DNA from: Sinorhizobium shofinae
GTDB taxonomy: Bacteria > Pseudomonadota > Alphaproteobacteria > Rhizobiales > Rhizobiaceae
Reading direction: 5' to 3'
NCBI GenBank assembly: GCA_001704765.1
Contig: MBFK01000066.1
Span: forward strand, 52,624 to 116,623
Length of the DNA stretch: 64,000 nt
Below are positions 46,917-55,579 of this stretch, piece by piece; the stretch's first letter is position 1, and the number at the start of each line of letters is the position of its first letter. The notes under the pieces are model-generated. The model saw only the letters and a list, made by a program, of their open reading frames with translations. It made no database searches and was not told the origin of the DNA. The translations under genes were made by a program, and so were the position numbers.

Positions 46917-47141
46917 GCGTCGCCTCCGCCACGGCCTCCCCCGCTACTGCATGTTTCCTTAAATCGGAGCCCGATTAAAGGAAAAATCTCGTTGTCGTCA
47001 CCCTCGCCATCACATGGGCCTATCGATGCGCCACACGCACAATGGCGATGAAGGCGATTGCCCGAAAGACCCATGGCCGACGGCAAAATCATGGTTCCGC
47101 GTCGGCCTCGACGCCCTCAGGCGATGGATCGTCAACGAGCC

Positions 47142-47813
47142 TCACCGCGCCAGCCACGCTTGGCTCGAAAAAGCGCCGAGAACGACAGCTCCAATCCCCT
47201 TAAGCGAACGGAGTCGTGTACTGTGGCGTCTGATAAGACGCACGGCGCTGTGGCGTTGCACACTGGCGTTCCCTGGGCCATGGCCGGACTGCTTCACCCA
47301 AACGTCCTTGCTGAAGCAGCCTCCACCCCCACAACCGGCCCTCACCCACACCCACGCCGCCGCGACACAAATCGCCAACTCCGCCGCAAACGCCCAATGC
47401 AGGATGAAATTCAGATACCAAGGCTGAAACCGTGCAGGTATCTCGACAAGATTGAAGCGCGCCCCCGAGAACGGATGGAGCCAGCGGATATCGGCAGCGA
47501 TTGAATCGAGGAAGAGGTGCAGGAGCACGTTGGCGAGGGCAACCCAAACGAGGTCCAGGTACTGGCGCCAGCCTGCAAGCCGTAAGGCGAGCGCGAACGC
47601 GGCGGCGGTTGCCAGCCAGAAGAGCGGCGTATGGGTCCAGAAATCGTGGTGGAGCGTGCGCGGCCCGTCGATGAGACAGAAATAGAGAAGGTCGAGATCC
47701 GGCAGGACGGAGAAGATCAACCCGGTGGCGAGCGCGGCTCGCCGGAGCCTTTGGCGCTTGCCGACGATCCCGCGGGTGAGCAGATAGCCGGCGGGCTGAT
47801 GTGCGATGAACAT
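47142..47813 (-). CDS. Membrane-bound metal-dependent hydrolase-like protein (YdjM/DUF457 type)
   Basis: The first 160 residues match the small membrane hydrolase-like family: MFIAHQPAGYLLTRGI, PDLDLLYFCLIDGPRTLHHD and FWTHTPLFWLATAA, with conserved His and Asp facing a metal site between helices. The start ATG 47813 follows AGGAAA. The last 60 residues (GGGGCFSKDVWVKQ onwards) do not look like the family and may come from a frameshift or a lost stop near residue 165. Single gene. Confidence 0.65.
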   Translation of the reverse strand: MFIAHQPAGYLLTRGIVGKRQRLRRAALATGLIFSVLPDLDLLYFCLIDGPRTLHHDFWTHTPLFWLATAAAFALALRLAGWRQYLDLVWVALANVLLHLFLDSIAADIRWLHPFSGARFNLVEIPARFQPWYLNFILHWAFAAELAICVAAAWVWVRAGCGGGGCFSKDVWVKQSGHGPGNASVQRHSAVRLIRRHSTRLRSLKGIGAVVLGAFSSQAWLAR

Positions 47814-47965
47814 GCGGTTTCCTGGCAAACGGCCCGGCGCGAGCGTGAAGGATGACGGGACGGGATCACGGCAGCAATCGAGTTCGGCGCGTATTGATGG
47901 CAGGCAATCGCCATTCATGCAAGCGGCTGGCGCAGCAATTCTCGGCTGCCTTCCTCCGGTGCGGC

Positions 47966-48778
47966 TTAGCGCACCGCCCCGACGACATGTGCCCGGATCC
48001 GCCGCTCGATCATCCCGCTTCCGAATTGCTTCTTCAGCGCCTCCGCCACGGCCTCCGATACCGCCGCCAGCGCTAAAGCGTCGCGCTCCTCGATCTCGTT
48101 TCTGATCGGCGTTCCCTGGCAGAAGGCCGTCGCCGCGTCGGAAGCGGTCGTGGGGCCGTTCTTCTTCTCCAGTGCTTCGAGCGTGATGTCGTGAAAGCCG
48201 GCGGCTACCAGATCGGCGCGGATAACTTCCGGGTCTGCGTAACCATGCGGCACGCGGCGCATGAAGCTCGGCGAGTTCTCCGGAAAGCCCGCTTCCAGCG
48301 CCTCCACGACCGCGTGCGCAACCTCGTTTGCCTCAACCCGATCCCACGCATTGAAAAGGAAGCGGCCGCCAGGCTTAAGCACGCGTCGGACCTCGCGGTA
48401 GGCCTTCACCCGGTCGGGGAAGAACATCACGCCGAACTGGCAGAGGACGACATCGAAGCTCTCGTCGTCAAGGGGCAACGCCATCGCGTCCGCCTGCTGC
48501 CAGACGATTCGCTCGTCATCGCCCTGCCTGGCGTGGGCTACGTCCAGCATCGGCTGGTTGAGATCGGTCGCGACAAGCTGCGCCTCGATATCGAGCTTGG
48601 GCGCCAGCGCGCGGGTGACGACGCCGGTGCCGGCGGCGATTTCCAGCACATCGAGGGGTTTGATCCGCGCCACCCGCTCGGCAAGATCGACCGCATAGGG
48701 CTCGAAGATCAGCGGCACCATCAGCCGCTCGTAAACCTCGGGTATCGCGCCGGCAAAGAGCTTGTCCTTTTCCGTCAT
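47966..48778 (-). CDS. Class I SAM-dependent methyltransferase
   Basis: The 270-residue protein has the Rossmann motif VLEIAAGTGVVTRALAP, ATDLNQPMLDVA and DVVLCQFGVMFFPDRVKA, typical of UbiE-like enzymes, and VLKPGGRFLFNAW. Substrate unknown. Start ATG 48778 follows GGGAGGGG. Single gene between the hydrolase-like gene and a gene-poor interval. Confidence 0.88.
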   Translation of the reverse strand: MTEKDKLFAGAIPEVYERLMVPLIFEPYAVDLAERVARIKPLDVLEIAAGTGVVTRALAPKLDIEAQLVATDLNQPMLDVAHARQGDDERIVWQQADAMALPLDDESFDVVLCQFGVMFFPDRVKAYREVRRVLKPGGRFLFNAWDRVEANEVAHAVVEALEAGFPENSPSFMRRVPHGYADPEVIRADLVAAGFHDITLEALEKKNGPTTASDAATAFCQGTPIRNEIEERDALALAAVSEAVAEALKKQFGSGMIERRIRAHVVGAVR

Positions 48779-48963
48779 GGCCCCCTCCCGCCTTGGCCAG
48801 CCTTACGATCGTCGCAGGCTGGCGCGAAAGCATCATACGCCGTTGCGCCGTTTCCGCGAAGCCGCCTCGAAGATACAACGAGAAGCTCGGTGAATTTAGA
48901 AACCTACGACCCGTCTTGCGGAAGGCGAAGACGGCCTTACGTTAGGTCAAGGCGAATCCCGTT

Positions 48964-49000
48964 GACCCTCATCCCTGTGCTTGTCACAGGAATGAGGGTC
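48964..49000. repeat. Rhizobial-type intergenic palindrome
   Basis: GACCCTCAT and ATGAGGGTC, extended by CCTGTG/CACAGG with one-base bulges, make a long hairpin around a short loop. Elements with CTCATCCCTGTG and CACAGGAATGAG are common between genes in rhizobia. It lies 45 bases after the stop of the SDR gene and may end its transcript. Confidence 0.5.
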
Positions 49001-49044
49001 GTGACGCGGAGTTTTTGGTCCCATCGCTGAGGCCAGCGCGCGCC

Positions 49045-49953
49045 TCACCGATACCCCGTCGCATCCGCCGCCTTCCCCGCCTCCATCACCTCGTCCATGT
49101 AGCGCCAGCAGTCCGGCCGGGAGCCATCGAGGTCGGTGAAGCCATAGATTTGGGCCAACCCGCCGCTTGACAGCGACTGGCCATTGAAGCGGGCCTTCTC
49201 CGGATCGACGCCGAGCGCCGCCACGGCCCGGCCGACAAAGCGCGGGCTTTCGGAAATCACGAAATGCGGCTGGTAGGCCGTGGCATCGCGCCAGTTCTCC
49301 TCCGTCACCTTGAAAGCGTCGAGCATCATTTCCGAGCGAAGCCAGCCGGGGGTCAGCGAGACGGCGGTGGCGCCGTGCGGCGCGAGGTCCTTGGCATGCG
49401 CCCAGGCCATGCGGTTCGCCGAGGTCTTGGCGAGATCGTAGAAGGGCGAGAGCCGGTAGTGATCGGCATTGTATTTCGCCGTGCCGTCGGTCACCTCCAC
49501 CAGCAGCCCGCCCGGTCGCTCGATCAGGAGCGGTAGCGCGTAATGGGCGGTGATCAGGTGCGTGTCGATCGCGAGCCGCAGGATCTTCAGCCCGTTTTCG
49601 AGATTGTGGTCCCACACCGGCTTGTTCCATTCGAAGAGCTTCTCGCCGCCCCAGATGTCGTTGACGAGAATGTCGAGCCGGCCCTCGTCGCGGCGGATGC
49701 GTTCGACGAGCACCTGCACCGCCTCCGGCTCAAGGTGATCCACCTGCACGGCGATCCCCTTTCCGCCCGCTGCCGTCGCGAGCTCCGCCGTTTCTTCGAT
49801 CGTCTCGGGCCGCTGGTATTCCGATAGCTGCTCGCGCGTCGTTCGTCCCGTGACATAGACCGTTGCGCCCGCAGCGCCGAGTTCCACCGCAATGCCGCGG
49901 CCGGCGCCGCGCGTTGCGCCTGCGACCAGCGCCACCTTGCCTTCAAGCTTCAT
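49045..49953 (-). CDS. Short-chain dehydrogenase/reductase (SDR)
   Basis: The 302-residue enzyme has the nucleotide-binding TGxxxGxG motif as GATRGAGRGIAVELG, the NDIWGG segment in place of NNAG, and the catalytic pair in FYDLAKTSAN (Tyr and Lys). It is a cytosolic NAD(P)-dependent oxidoreductase; the substrate is unknown. The start faces the TetR gene 83 bases away, so it is probably its target. Confidence 0.9.
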   Translation of the reverse strand: MKLEGKVALVAGATRGAGRGIAVELGAAGATVYVTGRTTREQLSEYQRPETIEETAELATAAGGKGIAVQVDHLEPEAVQVLVERIRRDEGRLDILVNDIWGGEKLFEWNKPVWDHNLENGLKILRLAIDTHLITAHYALPLLIERPGGLLVEVTDGTAKYNADHYRLSPFYDLAKTSANRMAWAHAKDLAPHGATAVSLTPGWLRSEMMLDAFKVTEENWRDATAYQPHFVISESPRFVGRAVAALGVDPEKARFNGQSLSSGGLAQIYGFTDLDGSRPDCWRYMDEVMEAGKAADATGYR

Positions 49954-50000
49954 CTCTTCCTCCCTGAAAAAACCATCTGGCTTTAACCGTCACTGCAGTA

Positions 50001-50022
50001 TATAAACGCTTATTCGGTTATA
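50001..50022. promoter_or_regulatory. Candidate TetR operator between SDR and tetR
   Basis: TATAAACG and CGGTTATA form an inverted repeat with one mismatch around six bases. It sits midway in the 83-base divergent intergenic region, in AT-rich sequence, where a TetR-family protein would act on both genes. Confidence 0.5.
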
Positions 50023-50036
50023 AATAAAGGTCAAAA

Positions 50037-50612
50037 ATGCCCCGCCCCAAAACCCTGCCTAACGAGGAGGTGCTCGACGCCGCCCTTGGCATCATGCGCA
50101 AGGAGGGGCCGGAAGGCCTGACCTTCGCGGCGCTATCCGCTGTCTGCGGCCTTTCCGCCTCGACCCTGGTGCAGCGCTTCGAAACGAAGTCCGGCCTCAT
50201 CCAGGCGGCATTGCTGCAGGCCTGGGACCGGCTCGACCGGCTGACGGCAGAGCTGTCGGCCAATACGCCGAAGACGCCCACGGGCGCCGTCGCGCTGCTC
50301 GCCGGCCTGTCCGGCGACTATGGCGCAATCGAAAGCTATGCGGACGATCTTCTGATCCTACGGGAGGATCTGCGCGACCCTCTCTTGCGTGCCCGCGGCG
50401 CCGCCTGGCGCGACGTTCTCTCCTCTGCCCTCGAAGAGCGCTTCGCTGGCGTGCCGGCCGCACCCGCCGGCATTGGCCTGATGATGGCCGCCCAATGGCA
50501 GGGCGCGCTCCTCTGGTGGAGCTTCGATCCGTGCGTTCCGGTCACCGATTTCGTCAAGGAAAGCCTGGAGCGCTTCGTCGCGACCTTCGCGAAGGCGCCT
50601 GCCGTCGGTTGA
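50037..50612 (+). CDS. TetR family regulator
   Basis: The 191-residue protein has an N-terminal helix-turn-helix (EGLTFAALSAVCGLSASTLV then QRFETKSGLIQAALLQAW) and a helical ligand domain. It is divergent from the SDR gene with a candidate operator between them, and is followed by GST and aldo/keto reductase genes on its own strand. It may respond to an aldehyde or similar electrophile. ATG 50037 follows AAAGG. Confidence 0.88.
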   Translation: MPRPKTLPNEEVLDAALGIMRKEGPEGLTFAALSAVCGLSASTLVQRFETKSGLIQAALLQAWDRLDRLTAELSANTPKTPTGAVALLAGLSGDYGAIESYADDLLILREDLRDPLLRARGAAWRDVLSSALEERFAGVPAAPAGIGLMMAAQWQGALLWWSFDPCVPVTDFVKESLERFVATFAKAPAVG

Positions 50613-50714
50613 ACCGGCACGCTCCCTTTATCCTCCGCGATCGCGCCCTATAGTCATAGTCGATCGCAACGGCTTTGCGTCGTAGCCCAATCCGCCAGGC
50701 AAAGGGAATGTCAC

Positions 50715-51389
50715 ATGGCACTTACGCTGTATATCCATCCGCTCGCCTCCTTCTGCCACAAGGTGCTGATCGCGCTCTATGAAGCTGGCACGCCCTTCGA
50801 GGCGAGGATCGTCGATCTGTTGGACCCGGAAGAGAATGCCCGCTATTTGGAAGTCTGGCCGGTCGGCAAGATCCCGGTGCTGCACGACGGCGCCCATGAC
50901 AGGATCGTGCCGGAAACATCGATCATCATCGAATATCTCGATCGCCACTACCCCGGAAACGAACCGCTGATCCCGCGCGATGAGGCGCTGACGCTCGAGG
51001 CGCGGCTGTGGGACCGCTTCTTCGATCTCTATATCCAGGTGCCGATGCAGAAGATCGTCACCGATATGCTGCGCGCTTCCGGCGAGAACGACCGGCGCGG
51101 TGTCGCCGATGCGCATGCGGCGCTCGCCACAGCCTATGATCTGGCCGAGCGGCAGCTCAAGGACCGGCGCCATGCCGTTGGCGAGGCCTTCACCATCGCC
51201 GATTGCGCCGCGGCGCCTGCGCTCTTCTATGCCGGCATCGTGCAACCCTTCAGCGGCACCCATCCGAGCCTTTCGGCCTATTTCGAGCGTCTGCTCGAGC
51301 GCCCGTCCTTCCAGCGCACGCTCGCCGAGGCGAAGCCCTACTTCGATATGTTCCCCTACAAGGAAGCGATTCCGGCGCGCTTTCTTTGA
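50715..51389 (+). CDS. Glutathione S-transferase
   Basis: The 224-residue protein has a thioredoxin-like N-domain (LYIHPLASFCHKVLIALYEA, with the cis-Pro in GKIPVL and PETSIIIEYL) and an all-helical C-domain with FTIADCAAAPALFYAG. It conjugates glutathione to electrophiles in the cytosol. It begins 102 bases after the TetR gene and ends 80 bases before the aldo/keto reductase. Start ATG 50715. Confidence 0.92.
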   Translation: MALTLYIHPLASFCHKVLIALYEAGTPFEARIVDLLDPEENARYLEVWPVGKIPVLHDGAHDRIVPETSIIIEYLDRHYPGNEPLIPRDEALTLEARLWDRFFDLYIQVPMQKIVTDMLRASGENDRRGVADAHAALATAYDLAERQLKDRRHAVGEAFTIADCAAAPALFYAGIVQPFSGTHPSLSAYFERLLERPSFQRTLAEAKPYFDMFPYKEAIPARFL

Positions 51390-51469
51390 CCTTCTGGCCG
51401 GGGCGGCGCTTGCGTTCGCGCCCTTGCCCGCTACCCTCTCCGGGAACAACCACGCAAAGGAGCGAGACA

Positions 51470-52528
51470 ATGGAATATCGTCTGCTCGGCCGCTCCGGCC
51501 TCAAAATCTCGACCATCACCATGGGAACGATGACGATCGGCGGAGGCGGCAAGTTCGCCCAGGTCGGCAATGTCGGCGTCGAGGAGGCCCGACGCTATGT
51601 CGACCTCTGTCTCGATGCCGGCGTCAACCTGATCGACACAGCCGATATCTATTCGACCGGCACTTGCGAGGAGATCCTTGGCGAAGTTCTTGGCGGCAAG
51701 CGCAAGAACGGCGTCCTTGTCGCCACCAAGGCGCGCTTCTCCATGGGCCCGGGCCCGAATGATGGCGGCCTGTCGCGCCAGCACCTGATCAGCGCCTGCG
51801 AGGCGAGCCTCAAACGGCTGAAGACCGACGTGATCGACCTATACCAGGTGCACGAATGGGACGGCCAGACGCCGCTCGAGGAAACGATGGAAGCGCTCGA
51901 CACGCTCGTGCGGCAGGGCAAGGTGCGCTACATCGGCTGCTCCAACTATTCCGGCTGGCACATCATGAAGGCGCTCGGCATCAGCGCGCTCGAGCATCGC
52001 CAGCGCTTCGTCAGCCAGCAGATCCACTATACGCTGGAGGCTCGCGAGGCCGAATACGAGCTGATCCCGATCTCGATCGACCAAGGCCTCGGCATCCTCG
52101 TCTGGAGCCCGCTCGCCGGCGGCCTGCTCTCCGGCAAGCACCGCCGCGGCCAGACGCCGGAGGGCACCCGCCAGCTCGCTGGCTGGAACGAGCCGCCGAT
52201 CCGCGACGAGGAACGGCTATGGAAGATCGTCGACATGCTGATGGCGATCGCCGCCGAGCGCAACATCTCGCCCGCGCAGGTGGCGCTGGCCTGGCCGATC
52301 GGCCGCAAGGCGGTCACCTCGGTCATCATCGGCGGCCGCACCGAGGCGCAATTCCGCGACAACCTCGCCGCGGCAAACCTGAAGCTCAGCGAAGAGGAAC
52401 GCGAACTGCTCGACGCGGTCAGCCTGCCGCCGGTCATCTATCCCTATTGGCACCAGCTCTGGACCGCCAAGGATCGGCTCGGCGCGGCCGATCTGTCGCT
52501 GCTTGGAACCCATATCTCAGCGGGATGA
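51470..52528 (+). CDS. Aldo/keto reductase, KCNAB/YghZ-like
   Basis: The 352-residue enzyme begins MEYRLLGRSGLKISTITMGT and has NLIDTADIYSTGTCEEILGE, the catalytic Asp and Tyr of the family, VATKARFSMG with the active Lys, and QGLGILVWSPLAGGLLSGKH. It reduces carbonyls with NADPH. ATG 51470 follows AAAGGAG. It continues the detoxification group TetR-GST-AKR. Confidence 0.92.
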   Translation: MEYRLLGRSGLKISTITMGTMTIGGGGKFAQVGNVGVEEARRYVDLCLDAGVNLIDTADIYSTGTCEEILGEVLGGKRKNGVLVATKARFSMGPGPNDGGLSRQHLISACEASLKRLKTDVIDLYQVHEWDGQTPLEETMEALDTLVRQGKVRYIGCSNYSGWHIMKALGISALEHRQRFVSQQIHYTLEAREAEYELIPISIDQGLGILVWSPLAGGLLSGKHRRGQTPEGTRQLAGWNEPPIRDEERLWKIVDMLMAIAAERNISPAQVALAWPIGRKAVTSVIIGGRTEAQFRDNLAAANLKLSEEERELLDAVSLPPVIYPYWHQLWTAKDRLGAADLSLLGTHISAG

Positions 52529-52652
52529 GGCGCGCGGCTACCTGCCCGCATTTCGCCCCCGCCTCGTCTGGCGGGGGCGCCAGCGGCTCGTCTTCTGAAA
52601 TGCGCGCTGGATGCAGCGCGAAAGCCTGCAATCCGGCGCAAGGGCGTTTGGT

Positions 52653-53069
52653 TCAGTGGCTGAGCAGGCCGACGGTTTCCGCCACTTCCAGCGTATCCAC
52701 GAACTCGGCGAAGTCGACCACCCGCCCGTCCTTGAAGGTGAACTTGTCCATGAGTTCCATGTCCTTCGAGGTATCGGACGGAATGAACCGCACCTGGCCG
52801 GCGCGATGGACGCACACCGTGTCGCCGTCGACGTGCAGGCTGACGATGCTGACCCCGGAGAGGTCCCAATTGTCGAGCAGCGCCTGGATGGAGCTTCGAA
52901 TGGAATCCGTGCCGTTCACCGGCTGGGTCATCGGCCCAAGCCAAGCGCTTCCAACGATGCGGAAGCGGCAGGCGGGATCGAACCACGCCATGATCGTATC
53001 GATGTCGTTTTCATTTCGCGCGCCGTAGATCATCCGCACGGCACTTTCCAGTTCGCTTCGATCCGTCAT
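52653..53069 (-). CDS. NTF2-like (SnoaL-type) protein
   Basis: The 138-residue protein shows the SnoaL/NTF2 cone pattern: MIYGARNENDIDTIMAWFDP, CRFRIVG, SIQALLDNWDLSGVSIVSLH and FKDGRVVDFAEFVDTLEVA. Such folds include isomerases, hydrolases and ligand carriers; the function here is open. Start ATG 53069, with GGGGGAGG upstream. Convergent with the AKR gene, 124 bases apart, with a GC-rich hairpin at 52555-52578 between them. Confidence 0.8.
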   Translation of the reverse strand: MTDRSELESAVRMIYGARNENDIDTIMAWFDPACRFRIVGSAWLGPMTQPVNGTDSIRSSIQALLDNWDLSGVSIVSLHVDGDTVCVHRAGQVRFIPSDTSKDMELMDKFTFKDGRVVDFAEFVDTLEVAETVGLLSH

Positions 53070-53223
53070 CGCTGCACCTCCCCCATTCGCAAGACCATCC
53101 TGCGCCGGGATTGGTCCTGCACCCCCGGAAGCGAGACGCGGTATGCGGGCGGAAACCGCCTCGCTTCCCCTTCTTCCGCGCTACCATGAGTTTGCACCTG
53201 CTCGGCCCAGGTTGCAATGAGCC

Positions 53224-55257
53224 TCATTGCAGCATCGCAGGCTCGCCTTGTCCCTTCGCCCGCGGCGCTCGATCCCGCGACGCGCCGACGCGACTCTCTC
53301 CGAAGATCGCCCTTTCAAGGGACGGTGCGAGCCATTCCGCATAGGGCGCAGCGATATGATGGCGGTCGCGGAAGGTCAGCTTGCCGTCGATCACCGCAGG
53401 GCACGTTGTCCTGTTGCAGAACAGATCGACGACATCGACATAGGACGCATGCATCTCCGAAGCGACCTTTCTCTCCGCGGCGGGGATGGTTTCCTCCACC
53501 GCTTCGCTGCGCGGTGTGTCGCAAACGCTTGGACTCCGTTTCTGCCAAAGCGCGCGCGCCACGCATTTGTCGAGATAGGATTTGTGCACCGGCACGTCGC
53601 GAAGCAGGACGACGTCGCTGCCGGCGCGTTCCAGTGTCTCGACGGAGCGCTTAATGCCTTTCGCCCAGTCCTGCACATCCATCTGGTGGCTGGATACGTA
53701 GTTGATGTCGTTCCGGACATAGCTTGACGAGTATTGCGAAAGGATCACGACATCCGGCTTCAGCGCTGCGATCTCGCCGAACACCCGGCGCTTCCAGGCG
53801 TCGCACTCGTCATAGTTCCGCATCAGCACGCCGTTCCAGGTCGGCACACTCGCCGCCGGACAGGACGACTTCAGATAGGTGACGAGCCGCCATCCATTGT
53901 TTTCAGCGATCTTCTTGAGCGGCGTCGACCAATGGTCGGCATGGGAATCGCCCAGGAGGACGATCGTCTTCTTCGGTTTGGCGGCACCGAATTCGCAGGC
54001 CTTGGGCTGCACCGCCTCCCTTTCGAGCACGCAAGCCGAATCGAATTCTCGCGCCGCCGATTTCCGTTCGGCGCTTTGTTGGATCAGCCGCTGCCCGCCA
54101 TCGAGGCTGTAGCCTGCCAAGGCGGCGCTGCCATAGGCGAGCGTCGTGCCAGCTCCCGTGAGCAGCGCGGCGAGCCCCAGCGACCGGCCCGTCTTTGCCG
54201 CCAGCCAGCCGTTATGGCGGATCGGATTTTCGATGAAGTGGTAGCTGAAAAGCGACAGCAGGACGGTGACCGCCAGGCATAGAAGCCGATCGATGATCGT
54301 CAGTTCCGGTTCGACAATGCCCGCATAGACGATGACCGGCCAGTGCCACAGATAGAGGGAATAGGAGAGTTTCCCGATTTCCTGCAACGGCCGAAGCGCG
54401 AGGACGGTCTTGGGGCCTGCCGCCCCCTCATGTGCGCCGCTCAAGAGCACCATCACCGTTCCGAGGACGGGCACGAGCGCGATCGAGCCCGGAAAGGGGA
54501 TCTCCTCCGTCACGGTCAGATAGGCCGTGGCAATGAGCAAAAGCCCGAGCCAGCCAAGGGCAGGCGAAAAGCGAAAGCGCCGCGCCCATTCTTGCGGCAG
54601 CGCCATCGAAGCAAGGCCCCCGAAGGCAAATTCCCACGCCCTCAGCGGCGAAAAATAGAAAGCCCACGGCTGGGACACGGCCGTCATGTGCCAGCAGAGC
54701 GCAAACGAGATCGCAGCCACAACGGCAAGGAGAACAAAAAGACCACCCTTGCCCGGTCGAAACCGCGCAAAGAGCAGAAGCAGCGCCGGCCAGACGAGAT
54801 AGAATTGCTCCTCGACCGAGAGGGACCAGAAATGGATGAAGGGATTGTTTGACGCGTCCGAGGCAAAATAGTCGACCGTCCACCGGATCAGCCAGAGGTT
54901 GATCATGTAGGCGGAGGCAAACAGCGAGCCCTTGGAGTAGAACTGCTGCTCGGACGGCGCGAGGATGAAATAGCCGAAAAGCAGCGTGGTCAGGATGACG
55001 AAAAGCGAGGCAGGAAGCAGCCGGCGGGCGCGCCGCGCGTAAAAGCGCCAGAGATCGACCGTGCCGCTTTTTGCAATCTCCTGCTGCAGATGCCTGGTGA
55101 TCAGAAAGCCCGAAATGACGAAGAAGATATCGACGCCGACGAATCCGCCCGGCAATCCTGTCATCCCGAAATGGAAGGCGATGACACCGGAGACCGCCAA
55201 GGCACGCAGTCCTTCGATGTCTGGACGAAACCGCCCTGAGGATGCTTGTGTACTCAT
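53224..55257 (-). CDS. OafA/YrhL-type acyltransferase with C-terminal SGNH domain
   Basis: The 677-residue protein has an N-terminal acyltransferase-3 domain (about ten helices; FRPDIEGLRALAVSGVIAFH, FFVISGFLITRHL, and FWSLSVEEQFYLVWPALL) and a C-terminal periplasmic SGNH domain with the nucleophile motif LLGDSHADHW and the Asp-His pair in FRDRHHIAAPYAEWL. This combination adds acetyl or similar groups to lipopolysaccharide O-antigen or other surface glycans. Start ATG 55257. Single gene. Confidence 0.92.
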   Translation of the reverse strand: MSTQASSGRFRPDIEGLRALAVSGVIAFHFGMTGLPGGFVGVDIFFVISGFLITRHLQQEIAKSGTVDLWRFYARRARRLLPASLFVILTTLLFGYFILAPSEQQFYSKGSLFASAYMINLWLIRWTVDYFASDASNNPFIHFWSLSVEEQFYLVWPALLLLFARFRPGKGGLFVLLAVVAAISFALCWHMTAVSQPWAFYFSPLRAWEFAFGGLASMALPQEWARRFRFSPALGWLGLLLIATAYLTVTEEIPFPGSIALVPVLGTVMVLLSGAHEGAAGPKTVLALRPLQEIGKLSYSLYLWHWPVIVYAGIVEPELTIIDRLLCLAVTVLLSLFSYHFIENPIRHNGWLAAKTGRSLGLAALLTGAGTTLAYGSAALAGYSLDGGQRLIQQSAERKSAAREFDSACVLEREAVQPKACEFGAAKPKKTIVLLGDSHADHWSTPLKKIAENNGWRLVTYLKSSCPAASVPTWNGVLMRNYDECDAWKRRVFGEIAALKPDVVILSQYSSSYVRNDINYVSSHQMDVQDWAKGIKRSVETLERAGSDVVLLRDVPVHKSYLDKCVARALWQKRSPSVCDTPRSEAVEETIPAAERKVASEMHASYVDVVDLFCNRTTCPAVIDGKLTFRDRHHIAAPYAEWLAPSLERAIFGESRVGASRDRAPRAKGQGEPAMLQ

Positions 55258-55579
55258 ACGAACGACGCCCTGTCCCTAGGCCGCCCGACCGGCCGAAGGA
55301 CATCGGCAAACCGGAAGGGCAAAGCTCCAATCGCACCGCAGCAAAATTGCTGCAGCGCGGCGCAACGGGGCGTGATCCTGATTCAGAATATGGCCGCAAT
55401 AAGGGCCTGCCGGTTTGATCCCTCGCGCAACCGGTGACCCGGCCGCTCAAACGGGCGGCGCGGCCTCTCGGTTAGAGGGTCCAACAAGCCTTTGGGCTAC
55501 TCAGAAAATTCCGAGTGAACGCAACGACTTGAGCCGGAAACCTCAACTGAAATCGTTGCGGACCGATGGTGCCTTTTTG
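55258..55579. other. 322-base intergenic region, nothing recognisable
   Basis: No gene or strong hairpin is seen. It separates the acyltransferase start from the aminotransferase stop and probably carries the acyltransferase promoter. Confidence 0.5.

Noticed and set aside
52555..52578. GCCCCCGCC/GGCGGGGGC hairpin as a terminator
   Set aside because: The stem is good but no T-run follows on either strand; kept only as a note in the NTF2-like entry.
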